DNA of 64,000 bases. It comes from Phaeophleospora eucalypticola. Taxonomy: Eukaryota; Ascomycota; Dothideomycetes; Mycosphaerellales; Mycosphaerellaceae. The stretch is taken from positions 1,240,001 to 1,304,000 of the forward strand of contig JAKLNG010000010.1 in assembly GCA_022814565.1 (NCBI GenBank), read 5' to 3'. The notes below the pieces were generated by a model. It saw only the letters and a list, made by a program, of their open reading frames with translations. It was not told the DNA's origin and ran no database searches. Below are positions 42,809 through 52,977 of this stretch, piece by piece. The position numbers were made by a program, and so were the translations under genes. Within the stretch, counting starts at the first letter, position 1. Each line of letters starts with the position of its first letter.

Positions 42809-42827
42809 TCGAGCCCCGCCTTCGGCT

Positions 42828-43666
42828 CTTCCTATACAAAGGCAGAATATCTGGCTCGTTTGCTTTTTGCAACTTTTTTGTTGTTGCGATTTTTGGAGCT
42901 CGTCGGGCTCCAACAGGATGCTTGTGGCGGTCGGATTTGGGCCCCGCTGTGGTAGCTAGTCTCTTTTTGCAGAAATTTTGAGCTGTTTTACCGAACTTTG
43001 GGCCGGTCAGGGACCGGTCGTACCCAGAGCTCTGCCGAGAGCGCAACACAGCGAGATGAATGTCTTTAGGGGCCTTTTTGACCTCCAAACAGTCCAGACG
43101 ATAGGTTCGATGCAGATCGAAAGATTTCAGTGGTGGAATTGTGCATGTCGCATGTGCGGCAGCCCGAGCTCGTGCGTCACGCTCTACCCGTACTCAGGGA
43201 ACGCGAAGACAGTCGTTCCCGATCCAAGAAAACCAAAGAGACAGAGCCCCACGACTATTGCAAAGCATCGGGTTCGAGCGTCGACATCTGGAGGAAGCTG
43301 ACCGGTGCGTCGCATTGAATTCGAATGCCAGGATTGCAAGCGTTGAAGGAAACATCTGCTACTTCCGCAAGCTGCTGGTCCTCCCAGGCATTCCCTATCC
43401 CGATCGTGGGCGGCAAATGATATAACGCGCGCAGTAGCAAGAAATTGCTGCGTCTTAAGCAAATGGAAGATAGTTTGCGTGTGATGTTGCTTCGATAGCA
43501 AAACGCGATGAGGAGAAGCGAGGTGAGGTCAAGTCGGAATCCGGCTAAACGATTCGCCGGCCGGACAGCTCCAGCTCTGGGAGGTGACGTTCAAGCTGCT
43601 GCTATTTATCGTTGACCTTCATGTTTCGCGTGCCCATTGACCCGACCTGACGCGATATCTCATGAC
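42828..43666. other. intergenic between tRNA and CCZ1
   Basis: Apart from the T-runs, no feature is supported. Short frames on both strands have no motif. Confidence 0.45.
42864..42879 (+). terminator. Pol III T-run terminator
   Basis: T5 at 42864-42868 and T6 at 42874-42879, beginning 36 nt after the mature tRNA end. No longer T-run precedes them. Confidence 0.6.
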
Positions 43667-46646
43667 ATGACCTCGTCGCAATGGCAGAACAACGTCGTGC
43701 CCGCACGGCTGAATTATCTCGCCATCTACAATCCGTCTCTCGGACCGACCGATGACACGTTCCAGGACCAGCTCGTCTTCTACTACTCGCGTGCCGCCCA
43801 CGAAGCCCGAACAGCGGCGAGGAAAAATGCACGAAACGATGCGGCTGGCGGTGATGCCATACGCGCTGAAGAGGATGAGAAGTTGCGAAATATAGGGTTG
43901 GCCCAGGGCATGGTAGACTTTGCGCGGTAGGTGGACGAGAGTTGTTTCCCAGACATTGCGCGGCGGTGACTGAGAGGACAGCCAGGAGCTTCTCCAATGA
44001 TCAGCCAGTCGACTCAATAGACACAGAGAAGAGCAGAATAATCGTGCACGAGTTGGAGAAGGGATGGTGGATACTTGCGGTATGAATCTGTCCAGATTAG
44101 CATGCGTATCTGAGGCTCACTGCAACCAGTCAATCGACCTCACCCGCCTTCCCGGTGCTACGATTTCGTCGCCGGAGCCATCGAAGAAAGGCAGCGAGAA
44201 GCACGAGCCCAAACAGACAATCGAATACTCTTCAAGAGAAGTCAGCCCACCGGCATTACTGATCCAGCAGTTGATACAGGCGCATCACGTCTTCGCCCTA
44301 CATCACGGCCCGTCTCTGACCGAACACTTTGTGAGGTTGCCGCGCGAAAAGTTCTGCAGCGCTCTGGACAGATTCTGGTCCCGATTTGCGCGTACCTGGG
44401 ACGTCCTGCTACATGGCAACCCCGCAACCGATGTCTTCAGCGGTCTGAAGCTGTCAAGCGGGGGTGAATTAGGAATGGGCGTCGGCGAGGAAGAGTGGGG
44501 AAGTGGCGAAAGAGACGTGCTGGAAGACCTTACTCGTAGAACTGAAGGTCTTGTGGACATGGTCGTCTCTCGATTTGGAGAGCCAGCGCCCACAGAAGGA
44601 GAGACAAATGTGAATGAAGAGGCCTTGCCATGGCTAGGTTCAGGCAGCCATCCACTTGCTTCTGATGGAGTCATCTTCGGAGGCGTCAACGCAATTGCAA
44701 GGCCTTCTTTGAGGAACGTGTCGATATGGATGAGGCAAATTTACTCCTACGGAGAGTACGCATACGGTGTGCGCGACAACCCGCACCGCGAGCGTCGAAA
44801 GCGAAGACGGCGGAATCCACTACCAGAGCCGGAGCCGGAGCCGGAGTCGGAAGCGCAAATAGAACATGAGCCTGAGCTGCCCAAGCCCTCAAGAGAGATC
44901 AGTGTGAGGGACTATGAGGGAAAGGCGCAGAAAGATGGCAAGGAGCAGCGCAGCAAGACAATCCAAGGCTTGGAGACGGACTCTGCAGGCAATCGAACGC
45001 CGACTGGCTCTGACGAAATCCAAGGCCCGAACATACCTCCTCCGATCGTGACTGCTGTGCAACAATCTTTGGACAATGCCACAAAGAAGGCAGACCAAGA
45101 AGCTGGCGAGAATCGAAACACGAATGAAGATGACCCAGGCACAACTTTGGGGATTCCAGACCAGTATATGAAGTATCTGACGTTTGGACTGAGTACCTTT
45201 GCAAAGCCCGCTGCACCGAAACGTCCCGAGACTTCCCACAAGAAATCATCATCCAGCTCACAGACTTTGAAGGCAAGACAGACCGATGCTATTTCTAGGC
45301 TCAAGACGCACGAAGAGGTGGTCGATACCGATGATGATGGTCCAGCGCTTGCGCAGATGGAACCTATGCCGGAAGGCCAGACCCTGCGCGACAAGATTGC
45401 AATGCAGAAACGACAGGAGGAGAAGGGACAATTCGTGGTAGGCCTAAAAGGGGACCTGGACGACATTCCGGATGACCCTGATGCGAGTGTCGAAGACATT
45501 GACGACGACTCTGAGGGTCTGCGAAACGTTCTACGAACCGTGCAGATCGAAGTGATTCAGCCACCCACGAAAGACGAAGATATGACAGACCTGGAGAAGA
45601 AACTGGATGAGGCCGGATTAGATTCAGGTAAGAATGATCCTCTGAATTACAAGAGGCTCCGAATCCTGGTCTACGTACATCGGCCGTTCATGTACTGTTT
45701 TCTGTTCGAGAACCGCACACCAGCTCTGTCTCTGGCGCGGTTCTACAAAGATTTGCACCGCAATCTGGCCCCTATTCATAAACCACTGTTGGCGTCCACC
45801 GGCGCAGAGAGAATTGCACAGCGTATTGCAGAATCTCAGGGCGTAGCATCAGCAACCATTCCGGATGATGCGAGCGTGAGGAGCAGCAAATCGTCGAAGC
45901 CGACAGTACCGAAGCCAATTTATGATTTGATTTTCGACCCGGCTCTGCTTACGGTACACACCAGCATACCGAACATTCCAGAGCCTGGAACACCAGCTGC
46001 TGAGGGCATCACTGCCAACAAAAAAGACCCTCGCATACCGCACGCGCCCGACTGGACACGCATTGAGGCGCTAAATGTCCACAGCCAGATCTTGAATACT
46101 TTGGTCAGCACGAAGCGTAGCCCGCATGAGTACGAGAGGACAAACAAGACGAGCCGCGGTTGGTGGGTTGTCTGGATGAAATTGGCGCCTTCCGAAACCC
46201 GCGATACTGCATCGAGCACGGCGGCTGCAAGCCAACAGGAATCCGCCAAGTCGCCTGGCAAAGAAGAGGGAGCTGCCCAGGTTCCCAAGAGCGATGCTGA
46301 GTTTACGGCACCCTTGGAGCCACAAGAATCCGACAGCACCCTTCAGGCGGAGAAATCCTCGAAATGGCTGGCCTCGACGGCGACCACAAATCGAGAGGCG
46401 CTTGCCATGAACCGCATTGCATTTCTTGTGCGGAAGGCCTCGGATACTGCTGCTCCTGCCAAGTCTACTTCAACGACAAGTAGAGCTGCAAGTAGCATGT
46501 GGCAGTCATTGTCCCTAAGGTCCGGATCCACAACGGATGAAAGGACCGGAGGAGCAGACGCTGGCTGGGGACCCGCTGCCTTGGCTGGCGGCATTGGGTT
46601 CGATCCGAGGAAGTATGTCGAAGGCCTTCTGCAGCTGAACAGATGA
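43667..46646 (+). CDS. CCZ1: vacuolar fusion protein Ccz1
   Basis: Three exons (43667-43926, 43986-44079, 44130-46646) encode 956 aa. The N-terminus VVPARLNYLAIYNPSLGPTDDTFQDQLVFYYS is the first longin strand block typical of Ccz1. KSRIIVHELEKGWWILA (exon 2) and LIQAHHVFALHHGPSL continue it. The later longin-like parts include RLRILVYVHRPFMYCFLFEN and FYKDLHRNLAPIHKPL. Ccz1 with Mon1 is the guanine-nucleotide exchange factor for Ypt7/Rab7 at late endosomes, vacuoles and autophagosomes. A charged, disordered insert (about 235-500, with an EPEPEPEPES run) separates the conserved blocks. Introns are 59 and 50 nt, fixed by frame. An ATG five bases upstream of the start runs straight into a stop. 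Its stop lies 16 bp from that of the convergent SET gene. Confidence 0.92.
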
Positions 46647-46662
46647 GCATGCCATAACTCGC

Positions 46663-48076
46663 TCACTTGTACCACCAATACGCAGCTACAGGAGCAGCGC
46701 AAGTCAGTGCTGCGCCGCCCACTTTGTAGAGAGCACTACTGTCTCTCAGCTTCCTGCGCCAGCCATCCGGGCTTTTGCCGACCAGGATTCGTTTGAGGGG
46801 AGATTCGCCTTCTTCCTGAGAGACTGGTGAGCAGTCGCCGTCCCTCTCTTTAAAAATTGCATTGCAACGGCCCTGAGAGAGGAGCAGAAGCTCTTGCGCT
46901 TGCGTGAGCTGTATCGCGAAAGGTGTCGCGTCTCCTAGACCCTCGCTCGCTTTAGTGGGGGCCTCGAGTTTGCCGTTCAGCTACGACAATATCAGTAAAC
47001 AGTACGACTTTATCCTGAGTCTGACTTACAAAAGCAAATGCCACCTGCATACACGGCTTCCCCTGCATTGCTTTCCATTCGGCACGCAACTTCTGTGGAT
47101 CATGATCATACGGCGAATAAACCCTTTCCACCACCTCAATCGCTTTCTCCATCCAGGTTCGGACGTTCTCAGCCCATGGAAGAATGACGATATCGTCCAT
47201 GCTCTGGATCTGCTCGAGCATGTATTGGGCCGCGTGCCAATAGTCTCCTGCGATACTCGTTGCCGACAAGCCCTCAGCGTCTCTCAATCCAGCAAGCAGC
47301 AAGGTAAAGGCGGTCTTTTTCCACGTCGGCAATCTTTTCCGGTAGAGATCTGACTCTCGCATCCAGAACATGTCTTCCGTTACGTCATCCATTGCTCTCC
47401 CGAGAGGGTCAATCTTCTCGAACCGTGAAAAGTCAGAGGTCTCCACTCCGTGAAGGATCTCGCGCAGCTTCTTGATCAGCAACCTCCGCGCGTCGCTTCT
47501 CTGTCGAGATGCTTCATCGTTGCCATCGCATGCTTCACAATCGCACGCGAACCCGTACTGCTTCCGCAGCAGCACCGCTCTCTGCCTCGACGTCGTGATC
47601 TCGTACAACTCGTGATTGTACGAAAAGGTGATCTCGTCTCCGGGCTCGATGTCTTTCTCTGCGACGACTTGCGCCACGTCCCCCAGACAGCATTCATCGC
47701 TCACAATCTGCGCATTTGGAATGCAGGAATGATTAATCCTGGAGATCCTGGGATGCAGCCAGCATGAGGTGGAATTTCCAAAATTATTCGCTTTGAAGAT
47801 GCGCATCAAGCTTGAAGCGTCTGGAGCCGTGCCTTCATGGAGCGCTAAGATGGCGTCTTTTGAATCTTGAGATTGCGCGGCGAAGGCGGTCGTGAGAGTC
47901 TTCTCAGTGAGAGAGATGGCTGGGACGGGGATTTTGAGGTAGGCCGGTTCTTGGAAGATGACGGTTCCAGAGGGGATCGGCTGCGTGGCGATGACGCCGT
48001 AGCCTTTACCTGCGAGAGGAAGGATGGTGTATGTCTCAGTGGGATCCGGGTCCGTATCAATTGGTGTGAGCTCCAT
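46663..48076 (-). CDS. SET-domain protein with hydrophobic C-terminal tail
   Basis: Exons 47030-48076 and 46663-46980 (49-nt intron, gtaagt...cgtag, phase 0) encode 454 aa. The SET core runs from GKGYGVIATQPIPSGTVIF (about 24-42) through RISRINHSCIPNAQIV (NHSC-x-PN) and GDEITFSYNHELYE (catalytic Tyr) to the post-SET-like GFACDCEAC. This is the Set5/SMYD-like fungal type, with a helical C-terminal region containing WHAAQYMLEQIQSM. Exon 2 was found from the GTAAGT donor: without splicing the protein would end in unrelated residues. It contributes 105 residues and ends in VGGAALTCAAPVAAYWWYK, a short hydrophobic stretch that could be a tail anchor. ATG at 48076 chosen; an ATG eight codons upstream adds an unlikely Val run. 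Confidence 0.85.
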
Positions 48077-48507
48077 GATGGCGACGACGACGACTTGCAA
48101 GCGCTATGCAGTTGCTATGGCGAAAGTGAGGACGAGGTGAAGTCGCAGCGCACATTTCGGAAAGAAGCCACGCGAGTTGGTAAGATTTGGTAAGGTGTAT
48201 TGTGGAGAAAGGGTCTGGTTGCGCGTCTCGTTAGCGTGGTATGGTAACCTTAAAACCAGGCTTAAGTCGATTTGGTGTTACGGGGCATGTGAAAGCGGTT
48301 AGCGTGGACGTGGGGATATTTTTGAAGGATTTGTGTGTGGCTTGATTCTGGAACGTGGAACTGCATTTGGCAGTTAGATTTCTGGATTTCTGGATTTCTT
48401 TGTGGGATGCTGAAACTTAGAGGCTCGGTTACTGTTGATGAAGCTTGTGCTGATATGCTAATTTGAATCATCATGTCAGACGCCTCTTTGCAACGCAGAT
48501 TTGGTCT
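48077..48507. other. intergenic
   Basis: Promoter of the SET gene and 3' region of the next gene. An imperfect GATTTCTG repeat (two adjacent copies, about 48378-48397) is the only structure noticed. Confidence 0.4.
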
Positions 48508-49521
48508 CTACTTGAAACCCATCAGACTTCGGTATTCGTCATCGCGCTTCTGACAAAGCTCCTTCCGAGCCTCCACGAACAAGTCCTTGATGGTGAGCCA
48601 GTCTGTCGGCTTCAGCTCGATGGACCCATTCTGGCCGATCCGGCCTGCCACAGTTTCAATGACTTCCCTCAGCTTCTGGTCAACCCGTTGGTTTACCGGA
48701 TCTTCCGGGATGCCTACGGCGCATTTGGGGCCTGATATGAACTCGACGTTGTGTCCAGGGCCTCGCACGTCCAATTCGACAACCCAGTAATTACAGTCCG
48801 GATAAGTATTCAGTCCGAAAATGAACCTCCTGATTAGAGCGAAAAGGTCAGGAGCAACTTGGACGAAACCATCTGCTCCGGAGACGTCGATGACATCGTC
48901 GTCGTCCTCGTCAAAGTCCACTATGAAGTTTTCGTGGTGCTGGTGGTAGAACAGTGGCAGAGCCTCAGCGCGAATAAGTCGAGAGACCTGGGCGATTGGA
49001 GGCGGAGTTCGAATTTCGTTTGGGGTGGAGTCCTCCTCGAAAAACTCGTAAGAGAATTCGTATATCAGGTTTCGCATTTCGGGTGGAAGCTCCGTGAAGC
49101 GAGGAAATGTGCGATTCTCGTCTGCCTCCATGAGAATTCTCATAAGCTCTTTCTTGCTGGATTCTGTCTCTTCCTCAGGCTTCCCAGATGATCCAGATGA
49201 TGGTATCGGAACTTTTTTTTCAGGCACTGGGATATGGCGTTGAACGCAGAACTTGAGGAGCTCTTCGTATGAGCAGTTGTTGTATGTCATCAGCTCCTTC
49301 TCTTGACGGTTGAGGAGGAACTCAACGTGCCGATGGAAAGTCTCGAGCTCGGTGCTCGCACTGACGGGGCATGTTTTGTCGGCTTCAAGCTCTTCGGCCA
49401 AGCTTGCCATGTCAGCTGCAAAGGAGACGCGTTTCCGAGCTTCTTCGCCATCAAGCTTGAAAGGCTTCCAGTAGCTTGCTGGCCTCTGTCGGATTGATCG
49501 AGCACATGACACGAGATCCAT
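48508..49521 (-). CDS. SAP-like plus LPxEMRxxIYE-motif protein
   Basis: Intronless, 337 aa from the ATG at 49521 (MDLVSCARSIRQRPASYWKP). The first module resembles a SAP-like helix pair: CSYEELLKFCVQRHIPVP (about 82-99), then SSKKELMRILMEADENRTF. It runs directly into RFTELPPEMRNLIYEFSYEF, the family signature, and PPPIAQVSRLIRAEALPLFY. The C-terminal half contains ELDVRGPGHNVEF and a helix RVDQKLREVIETV. It is a tandem paralogue of the next gene with the same two-module order. In Dothideomycetes this pairing recurs in large families; no function is known. The module naming is my inference. Confidence 0.75.
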   Translation of the reverse strand: MDLVSCARSIRQRPASYWKPFKLDGEEARKRVSFAADMASLAEELEADKTCPVSASTELETFHRHVEFLLNRQEKELMTYNNCSYEELLKFCVQRHIPVPEKKVPIPSSGSSGKPEEETESSKKELMRILMEADENRTFPRFTELPPEMRNLIYEFSYEFFEEDSTPNEIRTPPPIAQVSRLIRAEALPLFYHQHHENFIVDFDEDDDDVIDVSGADGFVQVAPDLFALIRRFIFGLNTYPDCNYWVVELDVRGPGHNVEFISGPKCAVGIPEDPVNQRVDQKLREVIETVAGRIGQNGSIELKPTDWLTIKDLFVEARKELCQKRDDEYRSLMGFK

Positions 49522-49903
49522 CGTGGCACAAATCCGCCGATCGTGAGTTGGCGACTTGACATGCGATGTTGGAGGCCGCAATGTCGAGGGTTGAGGTTTG
49601 ATGTCAAACCAGAAGTTGCAGCTGCGGTCAGGACAAATGAGGAAGTCGCAGGGAGCACAGACCCGATGACGCGAGATCACATGCGGTAGCAACTCTGGGC
49701 AGCAGAGCGCGAATTAGTGAAAATTCAGATATTTGTTGAATACTGAATCACGAATTGAATTTACTTCGTCGGCTTCGAGCAGCGCATGCGAATAGCCGGG
49801 TCTACATGATGAGATGTAACAGCCCATGCACATTTCTTGGCCTTCTATTCGGACATGCCAAGCACTAGCTCTCCTGATTTCCTCGCTTCATCTTGTTCCC
49901 ACC
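49522..49903. other. intergenic between two paralogues
   Basis: 382 bp with no supported feature; promoter of one paralogue and 3' end of the next. Confidence 0.45.
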
Positions 49904-50923
49904 TCATGTCGTTGAGCCACTGAGGCGGTATCGTGGGACAGCGCGCTGGAAGATGTCTTCGAGAGCAAACCAATCCTCACTCTGGAGCTCAATTGCCTGT
50001 TCCTCGCCAGCTCGGCTTGCGATCTCTCCGATCATCTTCCGAATATCTGCATCCGTCTCTTTGAAGACCTTGTCGAGGCGTTGATCGTACGACTCAGGCT
50101 CGTCGCACAAAGTGATCGTGTGTCCGGCACCCTGAATGTCCAGAGAAATATTACACCGGCAGACTTGCATATCAAGCCAGCTTCCACGGAGCGACCATCC
50201 CCCGTCGAGTCGGATGCGTCGATAGAATTTTGCGAGATGCCGAAGTGAGTCCAAAAAGGTCCAATTGCTTTCTCCGAGTACTCTGCCGCTTGGTTGCCGC
50301 ATAGGGTCGAAGTAAAGCGTCAGCTTGTGGAACTGATAGAACAGAGGAAGCGACTCCTGGCGTGCGAGCTGAGAAGCCTGAGCAATCGGCGGCGGCGGCA
50401 ATGGCTCTATTGCAGGAAGGGCGGCGCATGAGAACGAGTACTTGTATACGCGACAGCGCAGCTCTGCAGGTAGTAGTTCGAAAAATCCTGGAAGGTCGAT
50501 GTCCTCGTCTGCTTTCTCCAGTGCGCTGATGAGCTGTCTTCTCGTGAACTGTGAGATGTGCGGATGCTTGGAGAGCACATGCGTGACGGGCGTGGTTATC
50601 TTCTTGCTATTGCCTCGAGAGATGGATGCTGAGATGCCTCGCTGCGCACAGAACTTGAGCAGTTCTTCGTACGCACACTTCTCATAGTCCAGCAATCCTC
50701 GATCCATACGGCTGACGAGGCGAAAAAGTTGAGCACAACTCGAATTGCCATCAAAGACTCTTCCATTGAGACGGAGTTCGCCCTTCAGCGCGCGTTTGTC
50801 ATTGACCCTGTCTTTCGATCTTTGCAGCCTGCCGAAGATCATCCGTCGATCTTCCAAGGTGAGAGGTCTCCAGAAGTGCTTCCGATATGGCAATGGTCGA
50901 GCTCTGCGAACAATTTCTGCCAT
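49904..50923 (-). CDS. SAP-like plus LPxELRxxVYK-motif protein
   Basis: Intronless, 339 aa from the ATG at 50923 (MAEIVRRARPLPYRKHFWRP). It shares the architecture of its neighbour: CAYEELLKFCAQRGISAS, then FTRRQLISALEKADEDIDL, then FELLPAELRCRVYKYSFSCA, then PPPIAQASQLARQESLPLFYQF. The C-terminal blocks also correspond (SLDIQGAGHTITL versus the neighbour's ELDVRGPGHNVEF; RLDKVFKETDADI versus RVDQKLREVIETV). The pair is therefore a tandem duplication that has diverged strongly. No signal peptide or membrane segment. Function unknown. Confidence 0.75.
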   Translation of the reverse strand: MAEIVRRARPLPYRKHFWRPLTLEDRRMIFGRLQRSKDRVNDKRALKGELRLNGRVFDGNSSCAQLFRLVSRMDRGLLDYEKCAYEELLKFCAQRGISASISRGNSKKITTPVTHVLSKHPHISQFTRRQLISALEKADEDIDLPGFFELLPAELRCRVYKYSFSCAALPAIEPLPPPPIAQASQLARQESLPLFYQFHKLTLYFDPMRQPSGRVLGESNWTFLDSLRHLAKFYRRIRLDGGWSLRGSWLDMQVCRCNISLDIQGAGHTITLCDEPESYDQRLDKVFKETDADIRKMIGEIASRAGEEQAIELQSEDWFALEDIFQRAVPRYRLSGSTT

Positions 50924-51190
50924 GATGTACGTGTGTTGCGGAAGAAGCGGCCGACGATTGTTGATGTGCAGCCGCAAGTTGAAGAAGCTGGCAAGTCTCC
51001 GTTTGAAAAAGCGCGCCGTTTGCTAGCACGCGAACATATGAACGCGTTGCACTTGCCGCATGCATTTCGATTGTTCTGGAACACCCGTGTCAATTCCTCG
51101 ATTCCATGCCAAACAGACCATACTTTTATGATGACCCCTTTCCCCCTTTTGCTTACCCAGCAAACGCCCCAATCGAACCCGCAAATCGTA

Positions 51191-52977
51191 CTACTTCCAC
51201 TTCCCCTCCGCCATCCGTCCCGCAAACCTCGACCTCTCCCTAGCCCTCTTCGCAAATCCCCAAAACACCGCCGCAATGCCACAAAACGCCGTCGCCAATC
51301 CCGCAAGGAAGAAGATCCCATAATTCGCACCCCACACCTCAAACATATGAGGCGTAAATAGTGGAAAGACACCACTCATCACAGCCCTCAAAAACGCCAC
51401 AGGCGCATTCGCGGAGCTTGCGTGTGCCATGTAGATATCCGTGAGATAGGCGCATAGCACGCTGTCGAATTCGACGATTCCGTAGCCGACCGGGATAAGG
51501 GCGACGAGGGAGATCCAGATGGAGAGGTTCGGTACTAGAGGTGGCACGGTGGTGGAGAAGATCCAGAGGCCTATGGCGAGCAGGGGAGCAGCGATGTAGA
51601 AGCCGAGGAGTTTCTTTTCGGGCTCGACGGGTCGACCGACTTGGATTTCTTGTTTGACGATGTGCAGGTCGTAGAAGCGCGGGAGGAAGGTAAGGACGAC
51701 TCCGACGGCGAACGGGAGGAAGGTCAGGGAGGAAAGCTGCTCGGACAGGCCGAAGTTGATGTGGTAGACGACGTGTAGTGCTTCGGCGAAGAGGTAAATG
51801 AATCCGTAGCTGATGGCGGCCATGATTGCGACCCAGCAGACGATCGATTCGAGGCAGAACAGTTGTATGCTGGAACTTGATCAGTCGACTGTACTACAGA
51901 GTGTCGTGAAGCACATACGGCAGAGTCAAATTCTCCCTCACAAATTCAGAAGCCGTCGGAAGTCGAAGCTCATCTCCCAGAGAGAGACCTTTGTAACCCG
52001 TCTTCTTCTCAATCATCTTGACTCGCTCCCGCAGGACCAACGCCGGCCGACTTTCCTTCATCCAGAAACAAAGAAAGGCAATGATTCCGCAGCCGAGAGA
52101 AGCACCATAATAGACCCATATCCTAGTCTCGGTCAGCTTATTTTACCGCAACAAATGGTGCTCCTTACTTACCATCCAGCGCTGGACTCACTGATATACG
52201 TAGCAATCATCGGTCCCAGCGAGAGCGCAATGATCGCAACTTGGACCCAAATGTGGATTGCCCAGATCCTACCCTTGATGTCCCACAAGTTTTCCTTTGC
52301 CGCTGATTAGCTGCCGCAACACAACAGGTCTGGCTACTCACTAAACTCCCAATCGCCACCACAGTCGGCATCGCACTACAAAGCCCACTCCCAAATCTCC
52401 CCAGCACAACAGACCAAATCGCATGTTCCGCGCCCATGATCGCACAAAGCGCCGTGAAGCCCACAGCACCCACGACATAGATCGTCCTCCCACCATACAC
52501 CTCTGCCACTGGAGGGAAGATAATTCCCCCGATCGCTTGGCCAAAGAGGTAAAGTGTGACGAAACAGAAGATAGAAAGCGTCTGACTGATGCCGAGGTCT
52601 GCGTAGCGCGCAACGGAAGAGCCGGTGTTGCTGATGACGGTGGTGAAGAATTCGAAGAGGCAGATGACGAAGGTGTCGTAGAGTTTTCGAGAGCGAGGCC
52701 AGTTGCGAAGGTGTGTGATGGAGGAGGCACTGCAGGAGACGATTCCCGTCCGTTGGTCCAGATCTAGCTGCCATTGTTCGAGGAGGATAACGACTTCCTC
52801 GGGAATCTCCAGATCCCCTCTTGACGGGGATGGTGAAGGCGAAAGTCTCTCGGGTGATTGTGATCGAGGTGTAAATTTTTCCAAAGTAAGCGTTGACGAA
52901 GGAGTCATATGGCCAGTACTGTCAGTACCCGCCTTCTTGACACCAACGTGCGATTCCTGATCGCCTGGTCCAGCCAT
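51191..52977 (-). CDS. major facilitator superfamily transporter, DHA1-type
   Basis: Four exons (52342-52977, 52173-52294, 51919-52122, 51191-51869) encode 546 aa. A Ser/Thr/Pro-rich cytoplasmic N-terminus leads to ITHLRNWPRSRKLYDTFVI, the NWP..RK entry typical of fungal DHA1 (drug/polyamine:H+) carriers. Twelve hydrophobic segments are recognisable, with SVARYADLGIS, a GxxxxPPVAEVYGGR-like loop A, GRIWAIHIWVQVAI (TM4-5 region) and MKESRPALVLRERV in the central loop. Introns are 47, 50 and 49 nt. In intron 1 the acceptor caaag was preferred over the nearer aatcag because only it keeps frame (ENLWDIKGRIW). It is probably a plasma-membrane exporter with unknown substrate. It starts next to a gene-poor gap. 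Confidence 0.85.

Larger units (their letters stand above)
42689..42827 (+). tRNA. tRNA-Lys(CTT) with an anticodon-loop intron and a T-loop insertion
   Basis: Read without insertions, the gene is a complete 73-nt tRNA. Acceptor GCCGGGG (42689-42695) pairs with CTTCGGC (42820-42826), with two G-T wobbles, and a T discriminator follows. The D arm is GCTC/GAGC with an AATCGGTA loop. The anticodon stem is TGTGG/CCTCA with one T-T mismatch; the loop is CTCTTAA with anticodon CTT at 42722-42724. The T arm is GCGGG/CCCGC with loop TTCGAGC. A 15-nt intron follows position 37 (42726-42740) and its AAG pairs with the anticodon, as in normal eukaryotic tRNA introns. A second, 51-nt insertion (42758-42808) lies between T54 and T55 and splits the B box. 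The gene may be functional through unusual processing or be a disrupted copy. Confidence 0.85.

Noticed and set aside
43256..43290. GGGTTCGAGCG string resembling a tRNA B box
   Set aside because: No matching A box, acceptor stem or T-stem pairing around it.
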